A stretch of DNA of 64,000 nucleotides, from NCBI GenBank assembly GCA_029990175.1, contig JARKIP010000575.1, forward strand, positions 67,501-131,500. The letters are read 5' to 3'. This document shows positions 54,700 through 64,000 of this stretch, in pieces. Under the pieces are notes generated by a model that ran no database searches, was not told where the DNA came from, and saw nothing but the letters and a program-made list of their open reading frames with translations. The stretch comes from Petunia secreta. Lineage: Eukaryota > Streptophyta > Magnoliopsida > Solanales > Solanaceae. Position 1 is the first letter of the stretch. The number at the start of each line of letters is the position of its first letter. A program made the position numbers and the translations under genes.

Positions 54700-56259
54700 A
54701 TAAATCCAACAGTTTTAAATGGATTTAGTATTGAGTAATGTGTTTTATTTGCGATTCTTGGAGATGGATATTAGTTATTTCCTTAAATATTTTTCTTTTC
54801 CTCCTCCTTTTAGATTTTGAGTTTTATCTTGTTTACATTTGGTTCTGCTAGTTTATGTATCTAAGAAGGTCAAGATGTAATCTTTTTTCAGTTTTCTCAA
54901 GTGGGTTTAGAAATTCAACAGCTGAAATATATATACTAGCTTTTTGAGTTCTAATATAATTAAGATTTCAAAATTTGTTTTGTTTTTTTTTTTTTTTTTT
55001 TGCTTAATTGGATTTAGTATGAGTAATGTGTTTCAATTGCATACCTTAACATGGTTTTAGTTGTTTCCGTAAATCTCGTTCTCTTCTTCATTCTTCTTTC
55101 AGAATTTGATTCTTTTGTCTTAAAACAACTTAAGCTAGTTATTTTATGTATCTAATAGAGTAAAGATGTTATCTCCTTTCTGTTTTCTTTCAACTGGATT
55201 TGCTTAATTGGATTTTTCATTTAATGTAAGAAAGAGTATGCATTTTTAATGGATTTCTCATTTTCTCCAGTGCTTTCTTCTTCATTAGACCGCTATTTTT
55301 CCTTTCTTTGTTTTGCTTAATTGGATTTATCATGAAACTCAAATTTAGGTTTCTGTTGACTTAAATCTAATCTGCTTTATTGATATTTAGTTGCTAATGT
55401 TAACTTCAATTTGTATTGCTTTGTGAGTTCTTGATTATAGAGTTTAGTTTCTGTTGAGTTTGATCTATTTGTTTTATGGTTTTTATTTGCTTTATCTTTT
55501 TAAAAATTCCTTCTGTCTCTTTCTGTAAAAAATTATGTCCCTTGATATCTGGATTTTGTTGGCTTCAATGTCTGTGTTTGTGCTTTTCGTGTGTTGTTGC
55601 CTTTTGGGTATTTAAGCTAATTATTGATAAAAGCTTCATTTGAGTACAATCTGGTTATTTTCTCAACTCTTTTGCTTGCTTCAATTTCGAAGCTATTTCT
55701 TCATATTAGCTTATGCTAAGTGTAATGTTTCTGTTTTCTAATTTGTTTGATCTTGATTTTGGGGTATTGGAACAAGGAATAAGAAGATCATTTAACTAAT
55801 CAATATTGATGTTGCTGCCAGTGCTCTTGCTACTCTTTAAGTTAGTTTCTACATCTAAAGTGACAATGGGAACAACCTTACTCTTTAAATTGCATATTGT
55901 ATGCAGTACTCAAAAACTAGCAGTTAATTTTAGGCGAATGGAGAGTGTTCATCTGTTAAATATTTTCAAGTCTTGAATGCCAATTGTGGAACTATTTGCT
56001 ATCAGTAATAAAGAGTGCAACATTTGTTTTCTTCTACTTATATTCTTGCTTTAGTTTTGTTAAACAGGACAGTTCATTAGTCCTTATCAGTAGTACATTA
56101 TGATTAAAGGGCAGCAAAAGAATATATTGCTAGTGTGCTGAAAAAAAGACAGTTCATTAAGTAGTATTTTTGAAGCCCTAATTTGCTTCTATTGTTATAT
56201 GGTATGGCAAGTGGATACTAATCTCATGTTTCTATTTGTTTTTAATTTTTTTGGTGTAG
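54700..56259 (+). repeat. T-rich region with degenerate internal duplications (likely CACTA intron/interior)
   Basis: The phrase GCTTAATTGGATTTA (or close variants) recurs at about 54716, 55004, 55198 and 55315. Segments 54720-54900 and 55010-55190 are diverged copies of each other. The composition is that of plant intron sequence on the plus strand, and the region leads directly into the transposase exon at 56260. Confidence 0.5.
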
Positions 56260-56940
56260 GTTGTTGAAAGGGGTAGAAATGTAACACTAAGTGAGATACA
56301 TTTGCATGTCCATACACATGGTCACGATAGAAAATTTTTTGTTGGTGAGCGATCTCGAATCGTACATGTAAATCTAATATTTTATAATCTTATTCACTTT
56401 ATATATGACATCCATTTCTATTGTAAGTTGTAAATTATATGCATCTTGTGATTATTCTTATAGAAGAAATATTACATCAACAAACACGGACTCAATCTAA
56501 TATTGATCAGTGCCAAGCATATTACCAAGCTGCGGGAGGGGAAAAAGGAGAAGAGTATATGGCCTTGGATGTGAAGCACAAAGCTACTACGGACCGCATC
56601 TTTGTCTCTCTTCTGGATCCGATGGTTCACCGTCGGTACCTTCTCCGAATGCTCAACCAACACACACATAGAAAATTTAGATGAGCTAGTGATGTGATTG
56701 ATTCTTGCACTGACAACTCACATGATTCCTGCACCGACTGATCATATACTTCCTATATTGGTTGAATGAGTAAGGGAAATGATGCCTTCATCCTCAAATC
56801 AACCATATAATGTTGTTGACTCTCCATCATCCGTAGCACCTATAGTTCATGCTCCTACTATCAACAATGATGAAGTCGATGTTTCGGGTTCGGATGATGA
56901 CCGTACCCTTTCAAGCTCGCATTAGTTAGCCTTTTCTATT
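56260..56940 (+). pseudogene. CACTA (En/Spm) transposase-like C-terminal exons
   Basis: After a TTGGTGTAG acceptor the frame reads GRNVTLSEIHLHVHTHG...DRKFFVGERSRIV, resembling the Ptta/En/Spm plant transposase family, where a similar HTH-like region is followed by a short linker exon. A second exon starts near 56464 (EEILHQQTRTQSN, with EYMALDVKHKATTDRIF) and ends in a GSPSVPSPNAQ-type tail near 56690. Later sequence to 56920 (SSVAPIVHAP, VDVSGSDDD) is broken by stops. The upstream catalytic parts are absent. Confidence 0.55.
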
Positions 56941-57179
56941 TGGATTTTATTTTGGTGTAGTAGATATTTTAAATTTACCGTACGATTATTATATGTATTT
57001 GCTATTTTCGACCTTTTATAATTTATATGAGTGGTTTTCATGTTGAAGTGTATTTAAATAATTATTATTGAATATGCATGAACATGTGTCATTTAAATTA
57101 TCAGAATAAATAGACAAAATAGGTATATAAATTGTGAGAGATATCTTTTGTAGCTGATATTATCATATAAAATAAAATG

Positions 57180-57551
57180 TTGCGATAAATTGCGACAAAA
57201 AATTTCTGTCGTAAAGATATTGTAAGAAATGACTCAAAATTAATGTAGCTACATATATTCCATCGTTAATTATATCCAAACGACAGAATTAATTATGATT
57301 TTAGCGACAAAACTGATAATTATAGCGACAGATAATATATGTCGCTACAATGGCGACAGATTTAATTATCGCTAGAGGCGTGGCTGTATTTTGCTACGGG
57401 ATTCATTTTTCTGTCGCTAAGCTATTAGAAACGATCTTTTCTGAGACGGACAACAATCTATCGCAATCCGTCACTGAATAGGCTCAGGGACGAAAATAAG
57501 CTGTTTAGTGACGGATTACGTCTGTCGGTAAAGGCACATTTTTTTGTAGCA
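57180..57551. mobile_element. CACTA element 3' subterminal repeats and end
   Basis: Many copies of GCGACAGA or TGTCGCTA in both orientations (about 57180-57420), then GTGACGGATTACGTCTGTCGG and a terminus TTTTTTTGTAGC. CACTA elements end in ...TTTGTAGTG, so this is that end with a changed last base or two. The 5' terminus CACTACAA was not found. Confidence 0.65.
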
Positions 57552-58640
57552 CACTCTCAACCTCAACAACTATGGAGAATGATAGAGGTTTTAAGTATGA
57601 CTATTAACATTGGAGTTGTCATTTGAGTATAGCTGTTCAACAGAGATAATTTTATAAAGAATATGCTACTATAATGAATGTCATTGTTATTATAAGTAGA
57701 AAGATGTAAAATATAACATGAAAAAATTGATTCTGAAGCAAATTAGACTATTATACTAAAATATTGTTATTATAAGGTTTGACTGTAATTACCCTGGCAA
57801 GGCAGACAGTCTACCTGAGCTTCTATAGAACTGATAGAAATTTGTGATAGTATAGATAGGAGCATAGTAACACTGGAGGGCTAGTTCTATGGTCAAAATG
57901 AGGTTTTGCTTGATATATAATTTTTTTTTTTCCACAAAAAAAGGAGAAAAAAAAAGATAAAACCTTCAAATATATTCAACGAATAAATAGACATGGGTAA
58001 TACAAGCTACCAAGTAAAAAATTGTATAGTTATAACAAAAGTAATGCAAAAAATCTTCTTTCTAAAGGTAAATTTTTATTTTTTTAAAAAAAATTATGCT
58101 TTTATAGTAGAACTTTGCCCAGCTACTATTCTAAAACATCATATTAAACTATTTTCATGTATGTGAGTAAGATTTTGGACAATTAGAACTAATGGAGTAC
58201 ATTAAAATAAATAACTAACATTTTATTAAGTTGAAAGAACACTTACCAATATAAATAGGACTGACAATCTGTTGTAACACAATTAGATCAAACAGATAGT
58301 GTAAAAATTTCTCTACCATCTTTACAATATCACAGCAAATAAGTTAACTCAGAAAAGAATAATATAATATTTTATCTAGTAACATCATGACATACATCTA
58401 TACAAATCAAGTATAACATCTCTTATCATTTAATATTACTGCTTTCTTTTTTTGGAAGTAGACGTATGCATATAAGCCTGACAAAGTTTATACCACATTA
58501 AGCAAAATACCACATAAAGACTTTAACTATATTGAAGCTAGCTTCAAAATAACCTAGATAAGAGTCAAAAGTAAAATACAACTTTTAATAGGTTGCAAAA
58601 GACAAGAGAGACTCAAGGTTTTCCAACGTTTGCATATTCA
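57552..58640. other. Spacer, no gene recognised
   Basis: AT-rich with poly-T/poly-A runs (57925-57955, 58080-58095). Confidence 0.55.
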
Positions 58641-58646
58641 GCATTA

Positions 58647-59027
58647 TCATCCGTCCCCTGCAGGGTTTGAACCTTCAGGAATATCAATAGCAACTCCAGC
58701 TTTCCACCAAGTCTCCTTATCAGTAAGTTCCTTGAGTTCCTTAGGATCAGCAGTTGCCTCATACCTTTCAGAAGCATCAAATTCTTTTTTCAATTCAGCA
58801 ATTTCATCATTAACAAATTCCAATACTAAGGATATTTCTTCAATTTCCAAATAAGAACCCCTATGGATATCTTTCATTCGTTCGTGGATCCAGAAGTAAT
58901 CGGCTTTGCAATCAAGTTCCTCCAGCGTTCCCCTGACGTATTCCATTGTCTCCAAAAGAATGGAGAATAGCTTTAAGATCATTGATATTTTCTCCCGAGA
59001 AAAAGTAGGAGAAAATACATTTCTCAC
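58647..59027 (-). CDS. Unrecognised ORF, 126 codons, charged and probably helical
   Basis: The frame runs from ATG 59027 to a TGA at 58647. The protein is rich in Glu, Lys and Asp, with heptad-like stretches (EFVNDEIAELKKEFDASERYE and EIEEISLVLEFVNDEI) that predict a coiled coil, and ends WWKAGVAIDIPEGSNPAGDG. The base composition (about 40% GC) is higher than its surroundings, which supports real coding history. I cannot name the family. The missing promoter evidence and the nearby MITE leave open that it is a single exon or a fragment of a larger gene. Confidence 0.4.
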   Translation of the reverse strand: MRNVFSPTFSREKISMILKLFSILLETMEYVRGTLEELDCKADYFWIHERMKDIHRGSYLEIEEISLVLEFVNDEIAELKKEFDASERYEATADPKELKELTDKETWWKAGVAIDIPEGSNPAGDG

Positions 59028-59065
59028 ACTTTATATCAGGTGACAAATGAGTACAGGCTGGACAC

Positions 59066-59755
59066 TAAGGCTGTTCATTTTTCGGTTTAAACCGATAAAC
59101 CGAACCGATAAAAAGTTAATGGTTTATAAATATTCGATTATCGGGTTATCGGTTATTTAACGGTTTGCAAAATTTTTTTATTGGGTTATCGGTTCGGTTG
59201 TCGGTTTTGTACATTTTTCTTATTGGTTAAACCGATAACCCAATAAGGTTTTCAAATTTACTATGTTGAGCTTATGTGCATAAAAGTAGTATACTTAATT
59301 ACTATTAGTTGGAACTTGGAAACCTCAAACCCTCGTCTTCTTTTACTTATGTAGCTTTCAAGTCGCACCATCAATTTCAACCACTGATTTACTATTTCAC
59401 TCCTTGCCTCCTCTATTAGTTTATAGAATAATGAAGTATATTTAAATCTGTTGTTGGTTACTTTTTTTAATATGGCGAATGCTATAAGAGGCATTTGAAT
59501 TCGCTGTGAAAATAAAGCCGATTTTGCATTGGATGCAATCGTTTAAGAGGTTTTTTTTTAACACTTGTTAGGCCTAAGTTTCTTAATGGTTAAACCGAAA
59601 ACCAAACCGATAAGAACCTAAAACCGATAACCCGAAAACTGAAAACCGATAGCTTATTGGTTCGGTTATTGGTTTAGCACTTTTAAAAACCGAAAACCGA
59701 TAGTCCAAACCGATAAGGTGCAAAACCGAACCGAACCGACCGATAAACACCCCTA
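59066..59755. mobile_element. hAT-like MITE (690 bp), same family style as 2676-4125
   Basis: Ends TAAGGCTGTTCATTTTTCGG and, on the opposite strand, TAGGGGTGTTTATCGGTCGG. Near-matching 8-bp flanks CTGGACAC (59058-59065) and CTAGACAT (59756-59763) agree at 6 of 8. AAACCGATAACCGA-type repeats fill about 150-180 bp at each side. No transposase ORF. Confidence 0.75.
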
Positions 59756-59763
59756 CTAGACAT

Positions 59764-60487
59764 GAAGACTCCATTGGAGAGTTTCTTAAATTTTGGGAGA
59801 GAGACCGAGAAGAATATCTAATGCTACTGCTTTCATCTGTACTCACCTTTTGTCTTTTCAGAGAAGGACGTCACTAGTTAAGTCGTTGGCTAGGGGCGTC
59901 TCCATGCATGCCTTAGTCGAGACATGCCATTCTGCGCATAAATTGGCTCTTCCCTATCGATTTATAGAGGATCGGTATGCTGTTCCTAATAAGATAAACT
60001 CTTTTTTCCTTTTTTAATTGTTATTTGGCATATTCATTAAATTTTATAAACTTTATTGATACAAGGTAACTATCACTATATTTAATTGAGTTAATATAAT
60101 TTATTGTTTCGCAGAGATTTCAGGAGCCACAAGTGATGATAACTACATCTAGATTCGATATATTTTCGAGGGATTTAAATTTATGATTTTTTCTTTTTCT
60201 TTTTACAATTAGATTTATATATGTATTTACAAACAACTAGCTAAAGATGAACCACGGTCAAAAGGGCTTGAAAAGCCAAATTGTTCAGGAACAAATAAAT
60301 TGTTATTTGCTCAGTCCCGAACCTGATGGTGACTGCAATGGATGCCCAAAACCTAAAACAGCTCAAAAAGAAAAGTATTACTGAAAACATTATAAAACTA
60401 AGAGGAAAAAAAAACATAATGGAAAACAAGAGAGTGAGTGCGTTGAGAGATGCCACACTGAAAGATCGCAATTTAAACCTGGGAAAC
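59764..60487. other. Spacer, no gene recognised
   Basis: Small ORFs only (for example 59793-60017), without domains. Confidence 0.5.
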
Positions 60488-60593
60488 AACATTAATACTT
60501 GCAGTTGTTAGGCTGCGAACATCACACCCATTGGAGTAGGGCCCGTCCCTGAACCCTATGTGAACACGAGATGCTTTGTGCACCGGACTATCT
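60488..60593 (-). mobile_element. tRNA-derived SINE fragment (Au-like)
   Basis: On the minus strand the sequence reads AGTCCGGTGCACAAAGCATC, then GTTCACATAGGGTTCAGGGA, then GGTGTGATGTTCGCAGCCTAA. This matches the well-known plant SINE core (GCCCGGTGCAC...GGGTCCGGGGAAGGG...GTAGGCAGCCT). Only the 5' half to middle is present, with scattered changes. Confidence 0.65.
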
Positions 60594-61269
60594 TTTTAAT
60601 ATATTATTTCGTTGCAATACTGGTAATAAATCAATCTTTTAAAAGAGTAATATTCAGTAGCTATAATAAATATGACATTCCTAATTAAAGAGGACCGCGT
60701 AATAATTTCTCAAATCACAATTAAATAAATTGAATCAAGTAAAAATACAATTCTATTGTATTCCACTAACATATTGCATAAAAATTCTAATAAAACATAT
60801 TTGAAAGTAAAAAATATGAATTTTTTTTACTTACGCGTAACTTGCCGCATGTTATTATGATTGCTACCCTGCAACGACGTAGCGGAATCCAACCACGACA
60901 TTGGTATGTCATAATTTATAAAGTTTCAATTATGTTTAAAACTGAAACCGTCTTTTCGGGCGGTTTGAAAGTATTTAGCCGCCAAGTAAAGGTCCAATGA
61001 TTAATTTTAGATGTTTTGCAAATAAAATGGTCAAATTAATTTAAATGTGGTCTTAATTCAAATGTTTATTTCTTAATTTAATATGCTAGAATATTACTAC
61101 CTCTTTCCATTAAAAGTGACGCATTTCTCTTTTTACACATCTATTATAAATAATAATATTAAATATTGTGTATATATTTCACCTAGTTATAATTATTTAC
61201 TATTCTAGATAATTAAATTTAAATACTTCTACTAATCATCTCTTATATCTTTAACTGCAAGGGTAAAAA

Positions 61270-61332
<63 letters not shown>

Positions 61333-62683
61333 TTAGTTTTAGCATACGTGTGTGGTACGTATTACCTTACGTAATAATTAAAAAATTTAAATACCAAGAT
61401 AGTAGGAAAGAATATCTTTTGTTAGAAATTGAGAAGACATAATTTAGAAGCATAAAAATAAATATGTGTTGATAACATGTGTGTTTAACATATTTTAAGT
61501 TTATCATGAAAACTATTAATATATCTGGTACTTATTTATGGAGAGACCAGTGCAACTTAAACCTTAAACTCTAAGTAGTCATTTCAAGTAGTAAATAACA
61601 ATTGGAAAGATAGTCTTCTTATATTAATTTAAACAATAGTCTAAGTTACAACATGACAGTAAAAAAAATTAAACTATACACCCTTTGTCAAGCCCCACCT
61701 AAATAACCCTACCCTTAAATTTCTCAGTACTCTATGCCCCAAGTAGGAGAACAAAGGACGTGGGGCGTAAGTCTCATGGAGCTTATTTGTAATTAATTTT
61801 TAATTAATAAAATAGCATAATGAGCCAAAACAATATTGAAAATACATTAAAAAATTTATGAAAATTAAAAATAAGAAAAAAATTATCCAAACAAAAGATT
61901 TAAATTTTTTTACAATTTTAAGAAATTGAATAATGTTACATTTTTTATGAGATACAAATAAACTATAAGGTCTTAACTTTCAAACAATTAAAACGTAAAA
62001 ATTTGTTACAATAAAACGCGAATAAATAATAAAATTTATTACAATTATAATTTAAAATATTAATTCTTAAATTGATAAATATACAGTTGCTTCTAAATTG
62101 CAAAACAATTGAAGTCTAACAATTTTGAGTGACAAAAATAAGACATGAAGACCAAGAACAAGTGATGATGTAAACATCGACTACGCATTTTCAGGTATAC
62201 ATATGATATTCACCCTCATGATATTCTCAATTATAATACATGCAATATTATGTCTTGCTAATTGAGCTACACTCAATTTCTGAATTTCTATAGATGAATA
62301 TAACCTCATTTTTAAATAAAATTGTGGATGAATAATTTTAATTAGGGAATTGGATAGGTTGTTTGCATAGGTTCTATAAGGCGAGTCCCGAGCATTGAGC
62401 GTTGGGTGTGCTCTAGGCGCACCGTCAGGCGCTTGAGTCGTAAGAAATTGAATAATGTTCAAAGCCGTTTTTCCCAATTCGCGTCTTGAAAAATCAAATT
62501 TTGTTGATCATTGAGTTTCGAACTCTTAAATATTTTACTCATGTGTTGAGTCGGGATTTTGGTCCCATCCATTCAGCCTTATGGCCTATTTTACATTTGA
62601 AATTTTATGCATGCATTATCATTTTACGTATTAACTTGCTTTTGTTCAATGTGTAGAATTCATTTGTTAAAGGTTGGCTAGCA
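60594..62683. other. AT-rich region with a long (TA)n microsatellite
   Basis: (TA)n spans about 61275-61324. No gene seen. The last few hundred bases (from about 62480) are probably the 5' leader of the gypsy gag that follows. Confidence 0.55.
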
Positions 62684-64000
62684 TTGAACACTGAAATGAC
62701 TGAGAATCTGCATCAAGGACAAAACAACATGGCAAAGCAGCTTCAGCCAACCAGTTCTGGTATGGGTATCTTGCAAGCGCAGAATGATGATGTTGAAGAA
62801 CATGTGGTCCATAGGAATAGGATTGTCAACTTTGTCAATACTAGCAAACATTTGTCAAATACAAGCTTTACCTCCAATCCACCTTACTTAACAATGCCTA
62901 ATTACCAAATGCCTATACATACTATATATTCACAAATCCCACAAGAATATCTTACCAACCCAAATGCTTGGCCAGCTGCAACTTTATACCAACCACCTTT
63001 TATCACTATACCTGTTGGGGAGAGTCAATCAAATCAATTGATAGTGCGTTCACCAGAATTGCCTAAGAAAGAAGTTGAGACAACTTATCCTCACAATGTG
63101 GATGAACAGATTTTGAGGAAGATCATAGGAAAAGAATTGCGCTCTAGGAACATTCAGAGTTTATGTTATGAAGACTTGTGCATTCATCAGAATATTGAGC
63201 TTCCATGTGGGTACAACATACCAAAACTCAACACTTTCGATGGAAAGGGAAATCCCTACATTCATTTGAAAGATTATTGCGGCAGATTGATCGGAATCGG
63301 GAAGAATGAAGATTTGCTAATGAGACTATTTAGTCAGAGTTTATCAGGAATGGCACTTGCATGGTATACTAAACAGGATTTTACCAAATGGCACACATGG
63401 GAAGACATGGCTCGAGACTTTGTAGAACAATACAAGTTCAACATAGTAAGAGATCCTTATCTAATTGATATGCGCAAAATCAAGAAGATGCCGCATGAGT
63501 CTGTTGCAGAATTTGCTGTGAGATGGAGGCTAGAGGCTTCTAAGATGCATCCTCCATTGCCTGAAGATGAGCTGATAGCAACTTTCATTGACCTTCAAGA
63601 AGGCATATTTTACGAAAAGCTACTTTTAGCCAATTTAAAGGATTTTCCCAGTTTAATCCGGTATGCAAAGATTTTGGAAGAAAAGTTTCAAACCGGAAAG
63701 TAGATTGACTATGACACTACAATGCCAGTTTTCAATTGTTCTGATGCACCTGAAAATATTCAAGACTCTCAGCCTTCGCAAATGCACTACAATCATGATA
63801 TGCAAAATTCAAGTCGCCAGCATCGATCTTATCAGGCACCATCTGGTCATCAAAGCACGAAGAAGTTTAGACCTCGTACTTTCACTCCTCTATATGAATC
63901 ATTGTCAGACATATTCGAGAGATTGAAAGCAGAAGGGTTATTGCAAGCAAAGAGGGGATGGATTCCTGAGAATCCGCCTCAAGGATTTGATTTATCAAAG
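62684..64000 (+). pseudogene. Gag of a Tat/Ogre-like Ty3/gypsy element, one stop, running off the window
   Basis: Start ATG 62684 (an upstream start is possible). The gag core is clear: KLNTFDGKGNPYIHLKDYCG, LMRLFSQSLSGMALAWYTK, WEDMARDFVEQYKFN, ESVAEFAVRWRLEASKMHPP and EDELIATFIDLQEG. TAG at 63701-63703 interrupts the frame, but the same frame continues to the window end with RTFTPLYESLSDIFERL, a conserved segment of Tat/Ogre-type polyproteins. The structural protein would package retrotransposon RNA. One nonsense codon makes this copy probably inactive; protease and pol lie beyond 64000. Confidence 0.8.

Overview
This is a nuclear segment of a flowering plant, most likely from the nightshade family (Solanaceae). 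The evidence is a cluster of 9-lipoxygenase genes closely resembling the potato/tomato/tobacco LOX1 type, introns with plant GT/AG borders in AT-rich DNA, and a dense layer of plant retrotransposons, MITEs, a tRNA-derived SINE and a piece of chloroplast DNA. The family assignment is inference from protein resemblance; nothing in the window names the species.

The genes that look functional are four lipoxygenase (LOX) genes, all on the minus strand and head to tail: LOX-A (14922-18878), LOX-B (20656-24567), LOX-C (40999-44470) and LOX-D (46320-52632). Each can be spliced by eye into an uninterrupted reading frame (863, 889 or 856, 839 and 861 residues). The nine core exons have the same order and intron phases in all four, and exons 3, 5 and 6 have identical lengths (241, 86 and 108 bp). 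All keep the iron ligands His/His/His/Asn/C-terminal Ile and the Thr-Val pair typical of 9-LOX, and none shows a plastid transit peptide. They would add oxygen to linoleic or linolenic acid in the cytosol, feeding 9-oxylipin pathways of defence and development. Sequence signatures pair A with B and C with D. A-B and C-D spacers are both about 1.8 kb, whereas B-C is 16.4 kb and full of transposable elements.

Left flank (1-14900): a chloroplast insert with psbK (1-403) abuts a decayed Ty3/gypsy chromovirus-like element (404-6288), itself split by a hAT-like element (2676-4125) with a perfect 8-bp target duplication. Then come a LINE fragment, a Myb/SANT-like fragment and a structurally complete but mutated Ty1/copia element (8377-13692).

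Middle (24640-40990, between LOX-B and LOX-C): MITEs, two Mutator-like elements with similar internal design, a 4.06-kb solo LTR (28125-32180, target duplication TTCAC) nested in a decayed minus-strand gypsy gag, a two-LTR internally deleted element (34744-37465, target duplication TTAAT) with two tandem arrays, and a decayed PB1-domain exon of a NIN-like (NLP) transcription factor (37903-38289).

Right flank (52800-64000): T-rich repeats and the 3' part of a CACTA (En/Spm) element, an unrecognised 126-codon ORF, a second hAT-like element, a SINE fragment, and the gag of a Tat/Ogre-like gypsy element running off the window end. I found no CRISPR array, rRNA or tRNA gene. The points most worth a second look are the two alternative 5' ends of LOX-B, the collapsed LTR at the plastid/gypsy junction, the two-LTR dwarf element and the NLP pseudo-exon.
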